From contig NZ_CP108032.1 of the NCBI RefSeq assembly GCF_036169555.1, positions 6,076,001 to 6,140,000 of the forward strand: 64,000 bases of DNA. The letters are read 5' to 3'. This DNA is from Streptomyces sp. NBC_00306. GTDB taxonomy: Bacteria; Actinomycetota; Actinomycetes; Streptomycetales; Streptomycetaceae. The position numbers and the translations under genes were made by a program. The notes below the pieces were generated by a model that worked only from the letters and a program-made list of their open reading frames with translations, was not told where the DNA came from and made no database searches. Of the stretch, positions 33,702 through 42,519 are shown piece by piece (the stretch's first letter is position 1; every line of letters starts with the position of its first letter).

Positions 33702-33983
33702 TCAGACGGTCTCGGGAAGCTCGTCGAGGCCCTCGGCCACCAGCTTGGCGAGCCGGTCCAGGGCGGCGTCGGCGCCGTCCGCGTCGGAGGCCAGCACGAT
33801 CTCCTCGCCACCCTGGGCGCCCAGGCCGAGCACGGCGAGCATCGAGGCGGCGTTGACCGGGTTGCCGTCGGCCTTGGCGATCGTCACGGGGACGCCGGAG
33901 GCCGTGGCGGCACGGACGAAGATGGAAGCGGGGCGGGCGTGAAGGCCCTCGGCCCAGCCGACGTTGACGCGGCGCTCAGCCAT
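33702..33983 (-). CDS. ptsH: Phosphocarrier protein HPr of the PTS
   Basis: 93 aa, ATG 33983 with AAGGGCAAC upstream. It carries the phosphoryl group from enzyme I to sugar-specific enzymes IIA. The phosphorylation site is His in GWAEGLHARPASIFV (His15). The regulatory-site helix reads NAASMLAVLGLGAQ with a Ser in the Ser46 region. Length and fold match HPr exactly. No enzyme I or EII gene is nearby, as usual in streptomycetes, where ptsH stands alone. Confidence 0.95.
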   Translation of the reverse strand: MAERRVNVGWAEGLHARPASIFVRAATASGVPVTIAKADGNPVNAASMLAVLGLGAQGGEEIVLASDADGADAALDRLAKLVAEGLDELPETV

Positions 33984-34133
33984 GGTGTTGCCCTTCAAGT
34001 CTTAGCGGTTGTCTAGACCAGTCTCTCATGTGCGGTCGCGGGTGGGCACCGGCCCCGGGTCCGACCGCGGACGCCCGCGGGCCATCCTCAGACTGCCGCG
34101 CCCCAACACCCTCCGCGACCGGTGATCGCGCCG

Positions 34134-34139
34134 TACGCT
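34134..34139 (+). promoter_or_regulatory. -10 box, leaderless promoter of the acetyltransferase gene
   Basis: TACGCT, exactly 7 nt before ATG 34147, no Shine-Dalgarno. Confidence 0.5.
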
Positions 34140-34146
34140 TTCTGCC

Positions 34147-37017
34147 ATGCAGACCCAGCCGGACCACGCCTACCCCGCTCACTGGGAAGCAGACGTGGTG
34201 CTGCGCGACGGAGGCACCGCGCGCATCAGGCCGATCACCACCGAGGACGCGGATCGCCTGGTCAGCTTCTACGAACAGGTCTCGGACGAGTCGAAGTACT
34301 ACCGCTTCTTCGCGCCCTACCCCCGGCTGTCCGCCAAGGACGTCCACCGGTTCACCCATCACGACTACGTGGACCGGGTGGGTCTCGCGGTCACGGTCGG
34401 CGGCGAGTTCATCGCGACCGTCCGCTTCGACCGGATCGACCCCACGGGACGCCCGGCGAGCGCGCCCGCGGATGAGGCCGAGGTCGCGTTCCTGGTCCAG
34501 GACGCGCACCAGGGCCGGGGCGTGGCCTCCGCGTTGCTCGAACACATCGCGGCGGTGGCCCGGGAGCGGGGCATCCGCCGCTTCGCGGCCGAGGTGCTGC
34601 CCGCGAACAGCAAGATGATCAAGGTGTTCCGGGACGCCGGCTACACCCAGAAGCGCAGCTTCGAGGACGGCTCGGTCCATCTCACCCTCGACCTCGAACC
34701 GACGGCGGAGTCCCTCGCGGTGCAGCGCGGCCGCGAGCAGCGTGCGGAGGCGCGCTCGGTGCAGCGGCTGCTCGCGCCGCGCTCGGTCGCGGTCATCGGC
34801 ACCGGACGGGCGCCCGGCGGTGTGGGCCGCACGGTGCTGCGCAATCTGCTGGGGGCCGGCTACACCGGCCGTACGTATGCGGTGAACCGGGCCTTCCCCG
34901 AGTCGCAGACGGAGCTGGAGGGCGTGCCGGCGTTCCGCTCGGTCGGCGAGATCGTGGCCGGGACGGCGGAGCCGGTCGACCTGGCGATCGTCGCCGTGCC
35001 CGCCGAACGGGTGCCGGAGGTCGTCGCCGACTGCGGTGAGCACGGCGTCCAGGGCCTGGTCGTGCTCTCCGCCGGATACGCGGAGTCGGGTGCCGAGGGC
35101 CGGCTTCTCCAGCGGGAACTGGTGCGCCAGGCGCGGTCGTACGGCATGCGGATCATCGGTCCGAACGCCTTCGGCATCATCAACACCGCGCAGGCTGTCC
35201 GGCTGAACGCCTCGCTGGCGCCCGAGACCCCGGCCGCCGGCCGCATCGGTCTGTTCACCCAGTCCGGGGCGATCGGCATCGCGCTCCTCGCGGGACTGCA
35301 CCGCAGGGGCGCCGGGCTGTCCTCCTTCATCTCGTCCGGCAACCGCGCGGACGTGTCCGGCAACGACTTCCTCCAGTACTGGTACGAGGACCAGGACACC
35401 GATGTCGTCCTGCTCTACCTGGAGACGATCGGCAATCCGCGCAAGTTCTCCCGCCTCGCCCGGCGCACGGCGGCGGTCAAGCCGGTCGTGGTCGTCAAGG
35501 GCGCGCGGCACAGCGGCAGTGAGCCGCCCGGGCATGCGGTGCCGGTGACCCGCGTCCCGGACGCGACGGTCGGTGCGCTGCTCCGCCAGGCGGGTGTGAT
35601 CCGCGTCGACACCGTCACGGAACTCGTCGACGCCGGCATCCTCCTCGCCGACCAGCCCCTGCCCGCGGGCCCGCGGGTCGCCGTCCTCGGCAATTCCGAG
35701 TCCCTCGGTCTGCTCACCTACGACGCCTGCCTCGCGGCCGGTCTGCGTCCGCTGCCCCCGCTGGACCTGACGACGGCGGCGACGCCGTCGGACTTCCGCG
35801 CGGCGCTGGCCCGGGCCCTGGCGGACGAGGGCTGCGACTCGGTGGTCGTGACGGCGATTCCGTGGGTGGGGGAGGACGGAGACCCCCAGGCGGGCGACGG
35901 CGAGGTCCTGGCCACCGCGCTCCGCGACGCGGCCGCCACCGCCCCGGCCAAGCCGGTCATGGTGGTGCACGTCGAACTCGGCGGTCTCGCGGACGCCCTC
36001 TCGGCGGCGACCAGCACCCGGACCGCACCCGGACAGCCGTCTCCGGCCGCGCCGCCGGCCGGGGGCATCCGGGACACGCGCGGTCCCGCGGACGCGAGCG
36101 AGGCCGACGGCGGTGCACAGGAGACGCCCGGCGCCCGGCCCGCGGGCAGCCGCATCCCCGCCTATCCCGCGGCCGAGCGTGCCGTCCGCGCCCTGGCGGA
36201 GGCGGTCGGATACGCCCAGTGGCGACGGCAGGCGGCCGAGCCCGGGCGCGTCCCCGAGTACGAGGACATCGACGAGGGCGGCGCCGGCGCCAGGATCGAG
36301 GCGCTGCTCCAGGCCCCCGGGGACGCCCGGGGCATCACCCTCGCCGCGGCCGACGCCCATGATCTGCTGGCGCGGTACGGGATCCATGTGCGGCCGACCC
36401 TGCCCGCTCCCGGACCGGACGACGCCGTACGGGCGGCCGGCCGGCTCGGCTACCCCGTCGCGCTCAAGACCACCGCCCCCCATCTGCGGCACCGTGCCGA
36501 TCTCGGCGGCGTGCGGCTTGACCTGGCCAACGAGGAGCAACTGCGTCAGGCGTACGCCGAGTTGACCGAGCTGCTCGGCAAGCCCGAGGAGCTTCAGCCG
36601 GTCGTGCAGGCGATGGCCCCGCGGGGGGTCGACACCGTGGTGCGTGCCGCCCTCGATCCCGCCGTGGGCGCGGTGCTCTCCTTCGGGCTCGCGGGCGCTC
36701 CCTCCGAGCTGCTCGGGGACACCTCGCACCGTCTCGTTCCGGCCACCGATCGCGATGCGGCCGAGCTGATCAGGTCCATCCGCAGTGCCCCGCTGCTGTT
36801 CGGCTGGCGGGGTTCGGCGCCGGTCGACACCCCCGCCCTGGAGGAACTGCTGCTCCGCGTGTCACGACTGGTCGACGACCATCCGGAAGTGATCGGGATC
36901 AGTCTTGAACCGGTCGTCGTCGCTCAACACGGGCTCACGGTCCTCGGCGCGTCCGTACGCCTCGCCCCACCTGCCACCCAGACCGACCTGGGACCCCGAC
37001 GACTCCCCAGCTACTGA
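34147..37017 (+). CDS. Protein lysine acetyltransferase: N-terminal GNAT plus NDP-forming acyl-CoA synthetase domains (PatA-like)
   Basis: 956 aa. Residues about 15-180 form a GNAT acetyltransferase domain (DEAEVAFLVQDAHQGRGVAS with the Q-G-R-G-V-A acetyl-CoA loop). A CoA-binding/succinyl-CoA-ligase-like part follows at about 205-640 (RSVAVIGTGRAPGGVGRTVL, LVVLSAGYAESG, GLFTQSGAIGIALL). A Pro/Ala-rich linker lies at about 620-680 and an ATP-grasp-like C-terminus at about 710-940 (RYGIHVRPTLP, LGYPVALKTTAPH, DLGGVRLDL). The N-terminal position of GNAT is the reversed order reported for S. lividans PatA, which acetylates acetoacetyl-CoA synthetase. Likely role: acetyl-CoA-dependent control of acyl-CoA synthetases. 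Leaderless start. It is divergent from ptsH. Confidence 0.88.
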   Translation: MQTQPDHAYPAHWEADVVLRDGGTARIRPITTEDADRLVSFYEQVSDESKYYRFFAPYPRLSAKDVHRFTHHDYVDRVGLAVTVGGEFIATVRFDRIDPTGRPASAPADEAEVAFLVQDAHQGRGVASALLEHIAAVARERGIRRFAAEVLPANSKMIKVFRDAGYTQKRSFEDGSVHLTLDLEPTAESLAVQRGREQRAEARSVQRLLAPRSVAVIGTGRAPGGVGRTVLRNLLGAGYTGRTYAVNRAFPESQTELEGVPAFRSVGEIVAGTAEPVDLAIVAVPAERVPEVVADCGEHGVQGLVVLSAGYAESGAEGRLLQRELVRQARSYGMRIIGPNAFGIINTAQAVRLNASLAPETPAAGRIGLFTQSGAIGIALLAGLHRRGAGLSSFISSGNRADVSGNDFLQYWYEDQDTDVVLLYLETIGNPRKFSRLARRTAAVKPVVVVKGARHSGSEPPGHAVPVTRVPDATVGALLRQAGVIRVDTVTELVDAGILLADQPLPAGPRVAVLGNSESLGLLTYDACLAAGLRPLPPLDLTTAATPSDFRAALARALADEGCDSVVVTAIPWVGEDGDPQAGDGEVLATALRDAAATAPAKPVMVVHVELGGLADALSAATSTRTAPGQPSPAAPPAGGIRDTRGPADASEADGGAQETPGARPAGSRIPAYPAAERAVRALAEAVGYAQWRRQAAEPGRVPEYEDIDEGGAGARIEALLQAPGDARGITLAAADAHDLLARYGIHVRPTLPAPGPDDAVRAAGRLGYPVALKTTAPHLRHRADLGGVRLDLANEEQLRQAYAELTELLGKPEELQPVVQAMAPRGVDTVVRAALDPAVGAVLSFGLAGAPSELLGDTSHRLVPATDRDAAELIRSIRSAPLLFGWRGSAPVDTPALEELLLRVSRLVDDHPEVIGISLEPVVVAQHGLTVLGASVRLAPPATQTDLGPRRLPSY

Positions 37018-37040
37018 ACGCTCACCGCTGTCGGGGCCCG

Positions 37041-37046
37041 TAGGAT
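37041..37046 (+). promoter_or_regulatory. -10 box, leaderless promoter of DUF5998 gene
   Basis: TAGGAT, exactly 7 nt before ATG 37054. Confidence 0.5.
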
Positions 37047-37053
37047 GGGCCCC

Positions 37054-37638
37054 ATGGCGAAGACCGGTACGACGACCCAGGGGCTGCGCGCGGCGATCGA
37101 GCGCAGCGGCTACTACCCGGCTCTCGTGGCCGAGGCGGTGGAGGCCGCCGTCGGAGGCGAGCAGATCGCGTCCTACCTGGTGCACCAGGAGACCACGTTC
37201 GACGCCAACGAAGTGCGCCGCCATGTGACGGTCCTCGTGCTGACGGCCAACCGCTTCATCGTGAGCCACACCGACGAGCAGGCCGCCGACACCAGCTCCC
37301 CGACGCCGTACGCCACCACCTCCACCGAATCGGTCAAGCTCAGCCGGATCTCGTCGGTCGTGGTCAGCCGGGTCGTCGCCAATCCTGAGTCGTACACCCC
37401 GGGCACCCTGCCGCGTGAGGTCGTCCTCACCATCGGCTGGGGCGCCGTCTCCCGTCTCGACCTGGAGCCCGCCGCCTGCGGCGACCCCAACTGCGAGGCG
37501 GACCACGGCTACACCGGCAGCTCCACGGCGGACGATCTGAGCCTGCGGGTCAGCGAGGCCGGAGACGGACCCGACACGGTCCGCCAGACCCTCGCCTTCG
37601 CCCAGGCGCTCTCCGAAGCCACGGCAGCCACGCGCTGA
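37054..37638 (+). CDS. DUF5998 family protein
   Basis: 194 aa, no signal peptide or membrane span. It opens MAKTGTTTQGLRAAIERSGYYP, with HVTVLVLTANRFIVSHTDEQ and a CGDPNCEADHGYTG segment near residue 150. The two Cys and one His in that loop could bind metal. The family is restricted to actinobacteria and has no known function that I can name. The gene starts leaderless, and its TGA overlaps the next ATG (TGATG), so it is translationally coupled to a phosphodiesterase/phosphatase-type enzyme; the two may act together. I prefer ATG 37054 over the in-frame ATG 37045 because of the promoter spacing. Confidence 0.85.
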   Translation: MAKTGTTTQGLRAAIERSGYYPALVAEAVEAAVGGEQIASYLVHQETTFDANEVRRHVTVLVLTANRFIVSHTDEQAADTSSPTPYATTSTESVKLSRISSVVVSRVVANPESYTPGTLPREVVLTIGWGAVSRLDLEPAACGDPNCEADHGYTGSSTADDLSLRVSEAGDGPDTVRQTLAFAQALSEATAATR

Positions 37639-38873
37639 TGGCCCAGCCCGCTGCCTGGCGAGACGACTCGACCCCGGCCCCGGAGCCTGCGGGCTGGGGG
37701 AACGTCCACCCCGCCCCGCTCGCCGTCGACACCGCGCCCGTGCCCGCCTACGGCACCGGCTCCCTCGCCGATCTGCTGCCGACGCTCGCCGCCGGCCAGG
37801 GCGTCCCCGGCTTCACCCACAGCATCCCCGAGCTCACCCCCGCCGACCGGAACTGCGTCTTCCTGATCGACGGCCTGGGCTGGGAGCAGATCAAGAACCA
37901 TCCTGACGAGGCCCCGTACCTCACCTCGCTGCTCGGCACCTCGCGCGGCGGCACGGGACGTCCCATCACCGTCGGCTTCCCCGCCACCACCGCGACCTCA
38001 CTGGCCTCCGTCGGCACGGGCCTGCCGCCCGGCGTCCACGGCCTCCCCGGCTACACCGTCCGCGACCCCGACTCGGGCGCGCTGATGAACCAGCTGCGCT
38101 GGAAGCCGTGGACCCCGCCGAAGGTCTGGCAGCCGTACCCCACCGTCTTCCAGCTCGCGGACGCGGCGGGTGTGCACACCGCGCAGGTCTCCTCACCCAC
38201 CTTCGAGCAGACCCCGCTCACCCAGGTCGCGCTCAGCGGAGGAACGTTTCACGGACGGCTCGGGGCCGAGGAGCGGATGGACCTGGCGGCCGAGCAACTG
38301 GCCGCCGGTGACCGCTCGCTGGTCTACACGTACTACAGCGAGGTCGACGGCAAGGGCCACCGTTTCGGTGTCGACTCGGACGCCTGGCGCGGCCAGCTGA
38401 TGTACGTCGACCGGCTGGTACAGCGCCTGGCCGAGCAACTGCCGCCCCGCTCCGCGCTGTACGTCACCGCCGACCACGGCATGATCGACATCCCCTTCGA
38501 CGAGCAGTCGCGCATCGACTTCGACGAGGACTGGGAACTGCGCGCCGGAGTCGCCCTGCTGGGCGGTGAGGGCCGCGCCCGTCATGTCTACGCGGTCCCC
38601 GGCGCCGAGGCCGATGTCCTCGCCGTCTGGCGCGAGGTGCTCGGCGAGCAGTTCTGGGTGGCGGGCCGCGAGGAGGCGATCGAGGCGGGCTGGTTCGGGC
38701 CCGTGATCGACGACCGCGTCCACGGCCGGATCGGCGATGTGGTGGCCGCGGCCTGCGACGACGTCGTGGTGACCGCCTCCGTACGCGAGCCGAACGAGTC
38801 GGCGATGGTCGGGATGCACGGCTCGATGACCCCCGTCGAGCAGCTCGTGCCGCTGATCGAAGTACGCTCGTAG
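37638..38873 (+). CDS. Alkaline-phosphatase-superfamily phosphodiesterase (nucleotide pyrophosphatase-like)
   Basis: 411 aa, with ATG overlapping the previous stop. AlkP-superfamily metal sites: NCVFLIDGLGWEQI (metal Asp), a nucleophile loop GFPATTATSLASVGTGLPPG (Thr nucleophile), TYYSEVDGKGHRFG (Asp/His) and YVTADHGMIDIP (Asp-His). The C-terminal His is in MVGMHGSMTP. No signal peptide, so it probably works in the cytoplasm on nucleotide or phosphodiester substrates. The family resembles nucleotide pyrophosphatase/phosphodiesterases (NPP). The substrate is unknown. Confidence 0.88.
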   Translation: MAQPAAWRDDSTPAPEPAGWGNVHPAPLAVDTAPVPAYGTGSLADLLPTLAAGQGVPGFTHSIPELTPADRNCVFLIDGLGWEQIKNHPDEAPYLTSLLGTSRGGTGRPITVGFPATTATSLASVGTGLPPGVHGLPGYTVRDPDSGALMNQLRWKPWTPPKVWQPYPTVFQLADAAGVHTAQVSSPTFEQTPLTQVALSGGTFHGRLGAEERMDLAAEQLAAGDRSLVYTYYSEVDGKGHRFGVDSDAWRGQLMYVDRLVQRLAEQLPPRSALYVTADHGMIDIPFDEQSRIDFDEDWELRAGVALLGGEGRARHVYAVPGAEADVLAVWREVLGEQFWVAGREEAIEAGWFGPVIDDRVHGRIGDVVAAACDDVVVTASVREPNESAMVGMHGSMTPVEQLVPLIEVRS

Positions 38874-38940
38874 CCGTCCCGCCGCCCCCGTACCTCACCC
38901 CCGAACGACGCCCACAGAGCCGAAAGGTCCTCAACCTCCC

Positions 38941-39606
38941 ATGCCCGAGCTGGTGTTCTTCTCCGGAACCATGGACTGCGGAAAGAGCACCCTCGCTCTT
39001 CAGATCGAGCACAACCGGTCCACGCGCGGTCTCCAGGGCATGATCTTCACGCGCGACGACCGGGCCGGCGAGGGCAAGCTCTCTTCCCGGCTCGGCCTGG
39101 TGACCGACGCGGTCGAGGCCGCGGAGGGCTTCGACTTCTACGCGTACCTGGTCGAGAGCCTCTCCCAGGGCGGCCGTTGCGACTATGTGATCGCCGACGA
39201 GGCGCAGTTCCTCGCGCCGGAGCAGATCGACCAGCTCGCCCGTGTGGTGGACGACCTGGACCTGGACGTCTTCGCCTTCGGCATCACGACCGACTTCCGC
39301 TCCAAGCTCTTCCCGGGCTCGCAGCGGCTGGTGGAACTCGCCGACCGGGTCGAGGTGCTTCAGGTCGAGGCGCTGTGCTGGTGCGGCGCTCGGGCCACGC
39401 ACAACGCCCGTACGGTCGGCGGGGTGATGGTCGTCGAAGGCGCCCAGGTCGTGGTCGGAGACGTCAACGCGGGCGACGAGGTCGGCTACGAGGTGTTGTG
39501 CCGGCGGCACCACCGGCGCCGGATGACCGCCGCGAGCGCCCGTGCGGCGACGCTGTCCCCGGACGTCCTGCCGGTGGACGTCAACGGAGTGACCGTACGA
39601 TCGTGA
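38941..39606 (+). CDS. tdk: Thymidine kinase, type II
   Basis: 221 aa, ATG 38941 with GAAAGG upstream. Phosphorylates thymidine with ATP (salvage). Walker A FFSGTMDCGKSTLAL; Walker B IADEAQFLAPEQ with the catalytic Glu; GITTDFRSKLFPGS (lasso start); nucleoside-binding and zinc region with CWCGARATHNAR and CRRHHRRR, where only part of the usual four-Cys zinc site is kept. The C-terminus (VNGVTVRS) overlaps the end of a convergent VOC gene by 26 bp. Confidence 0.92.
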   Translation: MPELVFFSGTMDCGKSTLALQIEHNRSTRGLQGMIFTRDDRAGEGKLSSRLGLVTDAVEAAEGFDFYAYLVESLSQGGRCDYVIADEAQFLAPEQIDQLARVVDDLDLDVFAFGITTDFRSKLFPGSQRLVELADRVEVLQVEALCWCGARATHNARTVGGVMVVEGAQVVVGDVNAGDEVGYEVLCRRHHRRRMTAASARAATLSPDVLPVDVNGVTVRS

Positions 39607-40348
39607 ACACCGCGCCCTCCGGGTCGGCGACCCTCGCGAGCCGTCCGTGGGGGCCGTCCGCGGGGGGTTCGAGGACCTGACCGCCGATCCTCGTGATCTG
39701 GCGTGCGGTCATGTCGGGGTCCTCGACCTCGAACCAGGTCATCCAGTGGCTGCCCCGGTCGCGGGTCCGGGACGGGACGCCGTGCAGGGCGGCCACGGGA
39801 CGGCCGTCGAGGCAGAGCGTCACCCGGTCCTCGCCGGGATCGCCGTCGGGCTTGGTCTCGTAGCCGAAGACGGCTTGGTAGAACTTCGTGACGGACTGCG
39901 TCTCCGTGGTGAGCAGCTCGTTCCACACCGGCGTGCCATGTGTGCCGTGCAGGGCGGTGCCCGCGTGTGCGGCCGGTTGCCACAGACCGAACACGGCGCC
40001 CGCCGGGTCGGTCACGATCGCCATGCGGCCGGCGTCGCCGGCGTCCAGCGGGCCGACGCCCACCGTGCCCCCGCGGCTGCGGATCGCCTCCGCGGTCACA
40101 TCCGCGTCGTCGGTCGCCAGATACGGCGTCCATGCGGTCGGCAGATGCCGGTCGACGGGCAGCCGCCCGATGCCCGCGACCTCATTGCCGTCGATCAGGG
40201 CGCGGACGTACGGGCCGAGTTGCTGCGGCCCGGGAGCGAACTCCCAGCCGAACAGCTCGCCGTAGAAAGCCTGAGTCGCCTCAAGGCCGTGCACCATCAA
40301 GCTGACCCAGCAGGGTGTGCCGGGCGTGTGCCGAGTCGCCTCGGTCAT
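39581..40348 (-). CDS. Two-domain VOC (glyoxalase/bleomycin-resistance fold) protein
   Basis: 255 aa, ATG 40348 with GAGAGAAGA upstream. Two VOC half-domains: residues about 5-125 (GTPCWVSLMVHGLEATQAFY, GELFGWEFAPG) and about 130-250 (GTPVWNELLTTETQSVTKFY, QAVFGYETKP). Each ends in a TDPAGAVFGLWQ / ADPEGAVFTIV strand. Such proteins bind metal or small hydrophobic ligands; many streptomycete copies are of unknown substrate, and a hydrolase or ligand-sequestering role is possible. The stop lies inside the thymidine kinase gene (convergent overlap). An upstream extension of the frame has no ribosome site and is not included. Confidence 0.88.
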   Translation of the reverse strand: MTEATRHTPGTPCWVSLMVHGLEATQAFYGELFGWEFAPGPQQLGPYVRALIDGNEVAGIGRLPVDRHLPTAWTPYLATDDADVTAEAIRSRGGTVGVGPLDAGDAGRMAIVTDPAGAVFGLWQPAAHAGTALHGTHGTPVWNELLTTETQSVTKFYQAVFGYETKPDGDPGEDRVTLCLDGRPVAALHGVPSRTRDRGSHWMTWFEVEDPDMTARQITRIGGQVLEPPADGPHGRLARVADPEGAVFTIVRSLR

Positions 40349-40562
40349 TGTCTTCTCTCTCCTCGGACCATCGTGGTGGCCGTGCGGGGGAACAGGATGT
40401 GGGCCGTTGTGCGGAACGGCCGGTCGCCCCAGCAGATGCTTGCACCCCGAAGCGTCCGACGCGCCCCGGCCGCGCCGGATTTGGCGGGTTCCCGATGGAG
40501 GATGCCCGTTTTGAGGCGGCACATCCGAATCAGCGGCGTTACGGGAGGGCCTGATGCTGCGC

Positions 40563-40568
40563 GAGGAT
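40563..40568 (+). promoter_or_regulatory. -10 box, leaderless promoter of sulfurtransferase gene
   Basis: GAGGAT, exactly 7 nt before ATG 40576. Confidence 0.4.
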
Positions 40569-40575
40569 GGCTTTC

Positions 40576-41403
40576 ATGAACCCCATCATCACTGCTGCCG
40601 ATCTTGCGAATGAGCTGGCCGGCCCCCGCCCGCCGGTGCTCCTCGACGTGCGCTACCAGCTCGGCGGGCCGCACGGGCGGCCCGACTACGACGCCGGTCA
40701 CATCCCCGGCGCGGTCTTCGTCGACCTGGACGCGGAACTGGCCACCCCGCCCGGAGCGGCGGGCCGCCATCCGCTGCCCGATCCCTCGGTGTTCGGAGCG
40801 GTGATGCGCCGCGCCGGCGTCTCGGCCGGCACGCCCGTCGTCGCGTACGACGCTGCCCAGGGGTGGGCGGCCGCCCGCGCCTGGTGGCTCCTGCGCTGGA
40901 CCGGCCACACGGAGGTACGCGTCCTGGACGGCGGCCTCGCGGCGTGGACCGGGCCGCTGGAGACCGCGACGCCGGAGCCCGCGGAGGGCGACTTCATGCC
41001 CGCCCCGGGGGCGCTGCGGGTCCTGACGGCGGACACCGCGGCCGCGCTGGCGCGCTCGGGCCTGCTCCTGGACGCCCGCGCGGGGGAGCGGTACCGGGGT
41101 GAGGTCGAGCCGATCGACAAGGTGGCGGGCCACATCCCCGGCGCGGTCTCGGCCCCGACGACCGAGAACCTGGACGACAAGGGCCACTACCTCCCGCCCC
41201 AGGCGCTGGGGGCACGCTTCGCGGCGCTGGGAGCCGAACCCGGTACGGAGATCGGGGTCTACTGCGGTTCGGGCGTCTCCGCCGCCCAGGAGATCCTCGC
41301 TCTGGAACTGGCGGGCTTCCACCCCGCCCTCTACGCCGGCTCCTGGTCGGAGTGGTCCCAGGACCCGGACCGCCCGGTGGCGACGGGCCCGGACAGGGGC
41401 TGA
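40576..41403 (+). CDS. Two-rhodanese-domain sulfurtransferase (thiosulfate / 3-mercaptopyruvate type)
   Basis: 275 aa. The N-terminal inactive rhodanese domain contains VLLDVRYQLGGPHGRPDYDAG and HIPGAVFVDLD. The C-terminal active domain has LLLDARAGERYRGEVEPID, GHIPGAVSAPT and the catalytic loop YCGSGVSAAQ. The CGSGV loop is closer to 3-mercaptopyruvate sulfurtransferases than to thiosulfate rhodaneses (CRKGV type). It transfers sulfane sulfur to cyanide or thiols. I favour ATG 40576 (7 nt behind a -10-like hexamer) over ATG 40567. Single gene ended by a very strong hairpin. Confidence 0.9.
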   Translation: MNPIITAADLANELAGPRPPVLLDVRYQLGGPHGRPDYDAGHIPGAVFVDLDAELATPPGAAGRHPLPDPSVFGAVMRRAGVSAGTPVVAYDAAQGWAAARAWWLLRWTGHTEVRVLDGGLAAWTGPLETATPEPAEGDFMPAPGALRVLTADTAAALARSGLLLDARAGERYRGEVEPIDKVAGHIPGAVSAPTTENLDDKGHYLPPQALGARFAALGAEPGTEIGVYCGSGVSAAQEILALELAGFHPALYAGSWSEWSQDPDRPVATGPDRG

Positions 41404-41429
41404 GACCCCCGCCGGCATCCGGACGGGAC

Positions 41430-41470
41430 ACGCGAAGGGCCCGGCACCCACGGTGCCGGGCCCTTCGCGT
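41430..41470. terminator. Strong bidirectional terminator between sulfurtransferase and sepH
   Basis: Perfect 19-bp arms (acgcgaagggcccggcacc / ggtgccgggcccttcgcgt) with a 3-nt loop, placed between convergent genes. Confidence 0.9.
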
Positions 41471-41481
41471 CACTGCGCCTG

Positions 41482-42519
41482 CTACTCCTGCTTCTTGCGC
41501 CGCGTGCCGAAGACGATCTCGTCCCAGCTCGGGACCGCCGCACGGCGGCCCGGTCGGACGCCGTCCGCCTCGGCCTGGCGGTCGGTGGTGCCGGTCAGAC
41601 GGTCGCGGTGACCCGCCACCGACCGGGGCATCAGCACATCCGCGTACGCCGAACCGGCGCCCGCGGACGCCGCCGGGGCAACCGGCTCCTCCGCCTCGGG
41701 CTCCTGCGCAGGCTCCGTCGGCGGCTCGGGCGGGGCCGGGCGCTCCGGCACCACCATGTCGCCGCGGAAGCTCGGCACCGCCTCCAGCAGACTCGTCAGC
41801 GAATCGCGCTCACTGGTGCCGTTGCCGTTGTCCTCCGCCGACGGGGGCTCCGCCGGACGCTCCGTGCCACGGTCCAGCGGCCGGTCCCTCGGCAGCCGTG
41901 CGATGCGCGGAACGAACGGGAAGCTCGGCTCCTGCGAGGCGATCGTGTCGTCGGTCTCGCCGATCAGCGCGCGCGCCTCGTCGTCGACGGCCTGGACGAG
42001 CCGCCGCGGCGGGTCGTACGTCCAGCTCGCCGAGTGCGGTTCGCCCGCCACCCGGTAGACCAGCAGCACTTCCCAGGTGCCGTCGTCGCGGCGCCACGAG
42101 TCCCACTGCACGGCGTCCTTCTCCGCGCCGCGCAGGGTCAGCCTCTCCTGCACGGCCTCGCCGAGCTGCGGTCCGGTGTTCTCGCCGGGGCGGCGCACGG
42201 GAGTCTTGCGGGCCCGCTCCGCCATGAACGCGCGCTCGGCGAGCACGGGTCCCTCGAAGCGGCGTACGCGGTCGACCGGGATGCCGGCCATCTGCGCGAC
42301 CTCTTCGGCGGAGGCACCTGCGCGTATACGTGCCTGGATGTCGCGGGGACGGAGGTGGCTCTCCACCTCGATCTCGATCTGCCCGAGGCGGGCGCGGTCG
42401 TTGCGCACGGCGGCGCGCAGCCGCTCATCGATCGGAAGCGTGTATTCCGTGCTGTCCGCAGCCTTGAGCACCAGTCGTGTGCCGTCGTTGGAGACGGCCA
42501 CGACACGCAGTTCGGGCAT
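41482..42519 (-). CDS. sepH: Cell-division regulator SepH (DUF3071)
   Basis: 345 aa, ATG 42519 with GGGAGG upstream. The N-terminal DUF3071 domain (about 1-170) begins MPELRVVAVSNDGTRLVLKA. It carries a helix-turn-helix-like segment RIRAGASAEEVAQMAGIPVD and then RVRRFEGPVLAERAF. The rest (about 180-345) is long, acidic and Pro-rich, ending in a conserved basic tail PSWDEIVFGTRRKKQE. SepH was shown in S. venezuelae to bind FtsZ and stimulate its assembly during sporulation septation. The conserved N-terminal and C-terminal motifs make the assignment firm. A palindrome lies about 170 bp upstream. Confidence 0.92.
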   Translation of the reverse strand: MPELRVVAVSNDGTRLVLKAADSTEYTLPIDERLRAAVRNDRARLGQIEIEVESHLRPRDIQARIRAGASAEEVAQMAGIPVDRVRRFEGPVLAERAFMAERARKTPVRRPGENTGPQLGEAVQERLTLRGAEKDAVQWDSWRRDDGTWEVLLVYRVAGEPHSASWTYDPPRRLVQAVDDEARALIGETDDTIASQEPSFPFVPRIARLPRDRPLDRGTERPAEPPSAEDNGNGTSERDSLTSLLEAVPSFRGDMVVPERPAPPEPPTEPAQEPEAEEPVAPAASAGAGSAYADVLMPRSVAGHRDRLTGTTDRQAEADGVRPGRRAAVPSWDEIVFGTRRKKQE

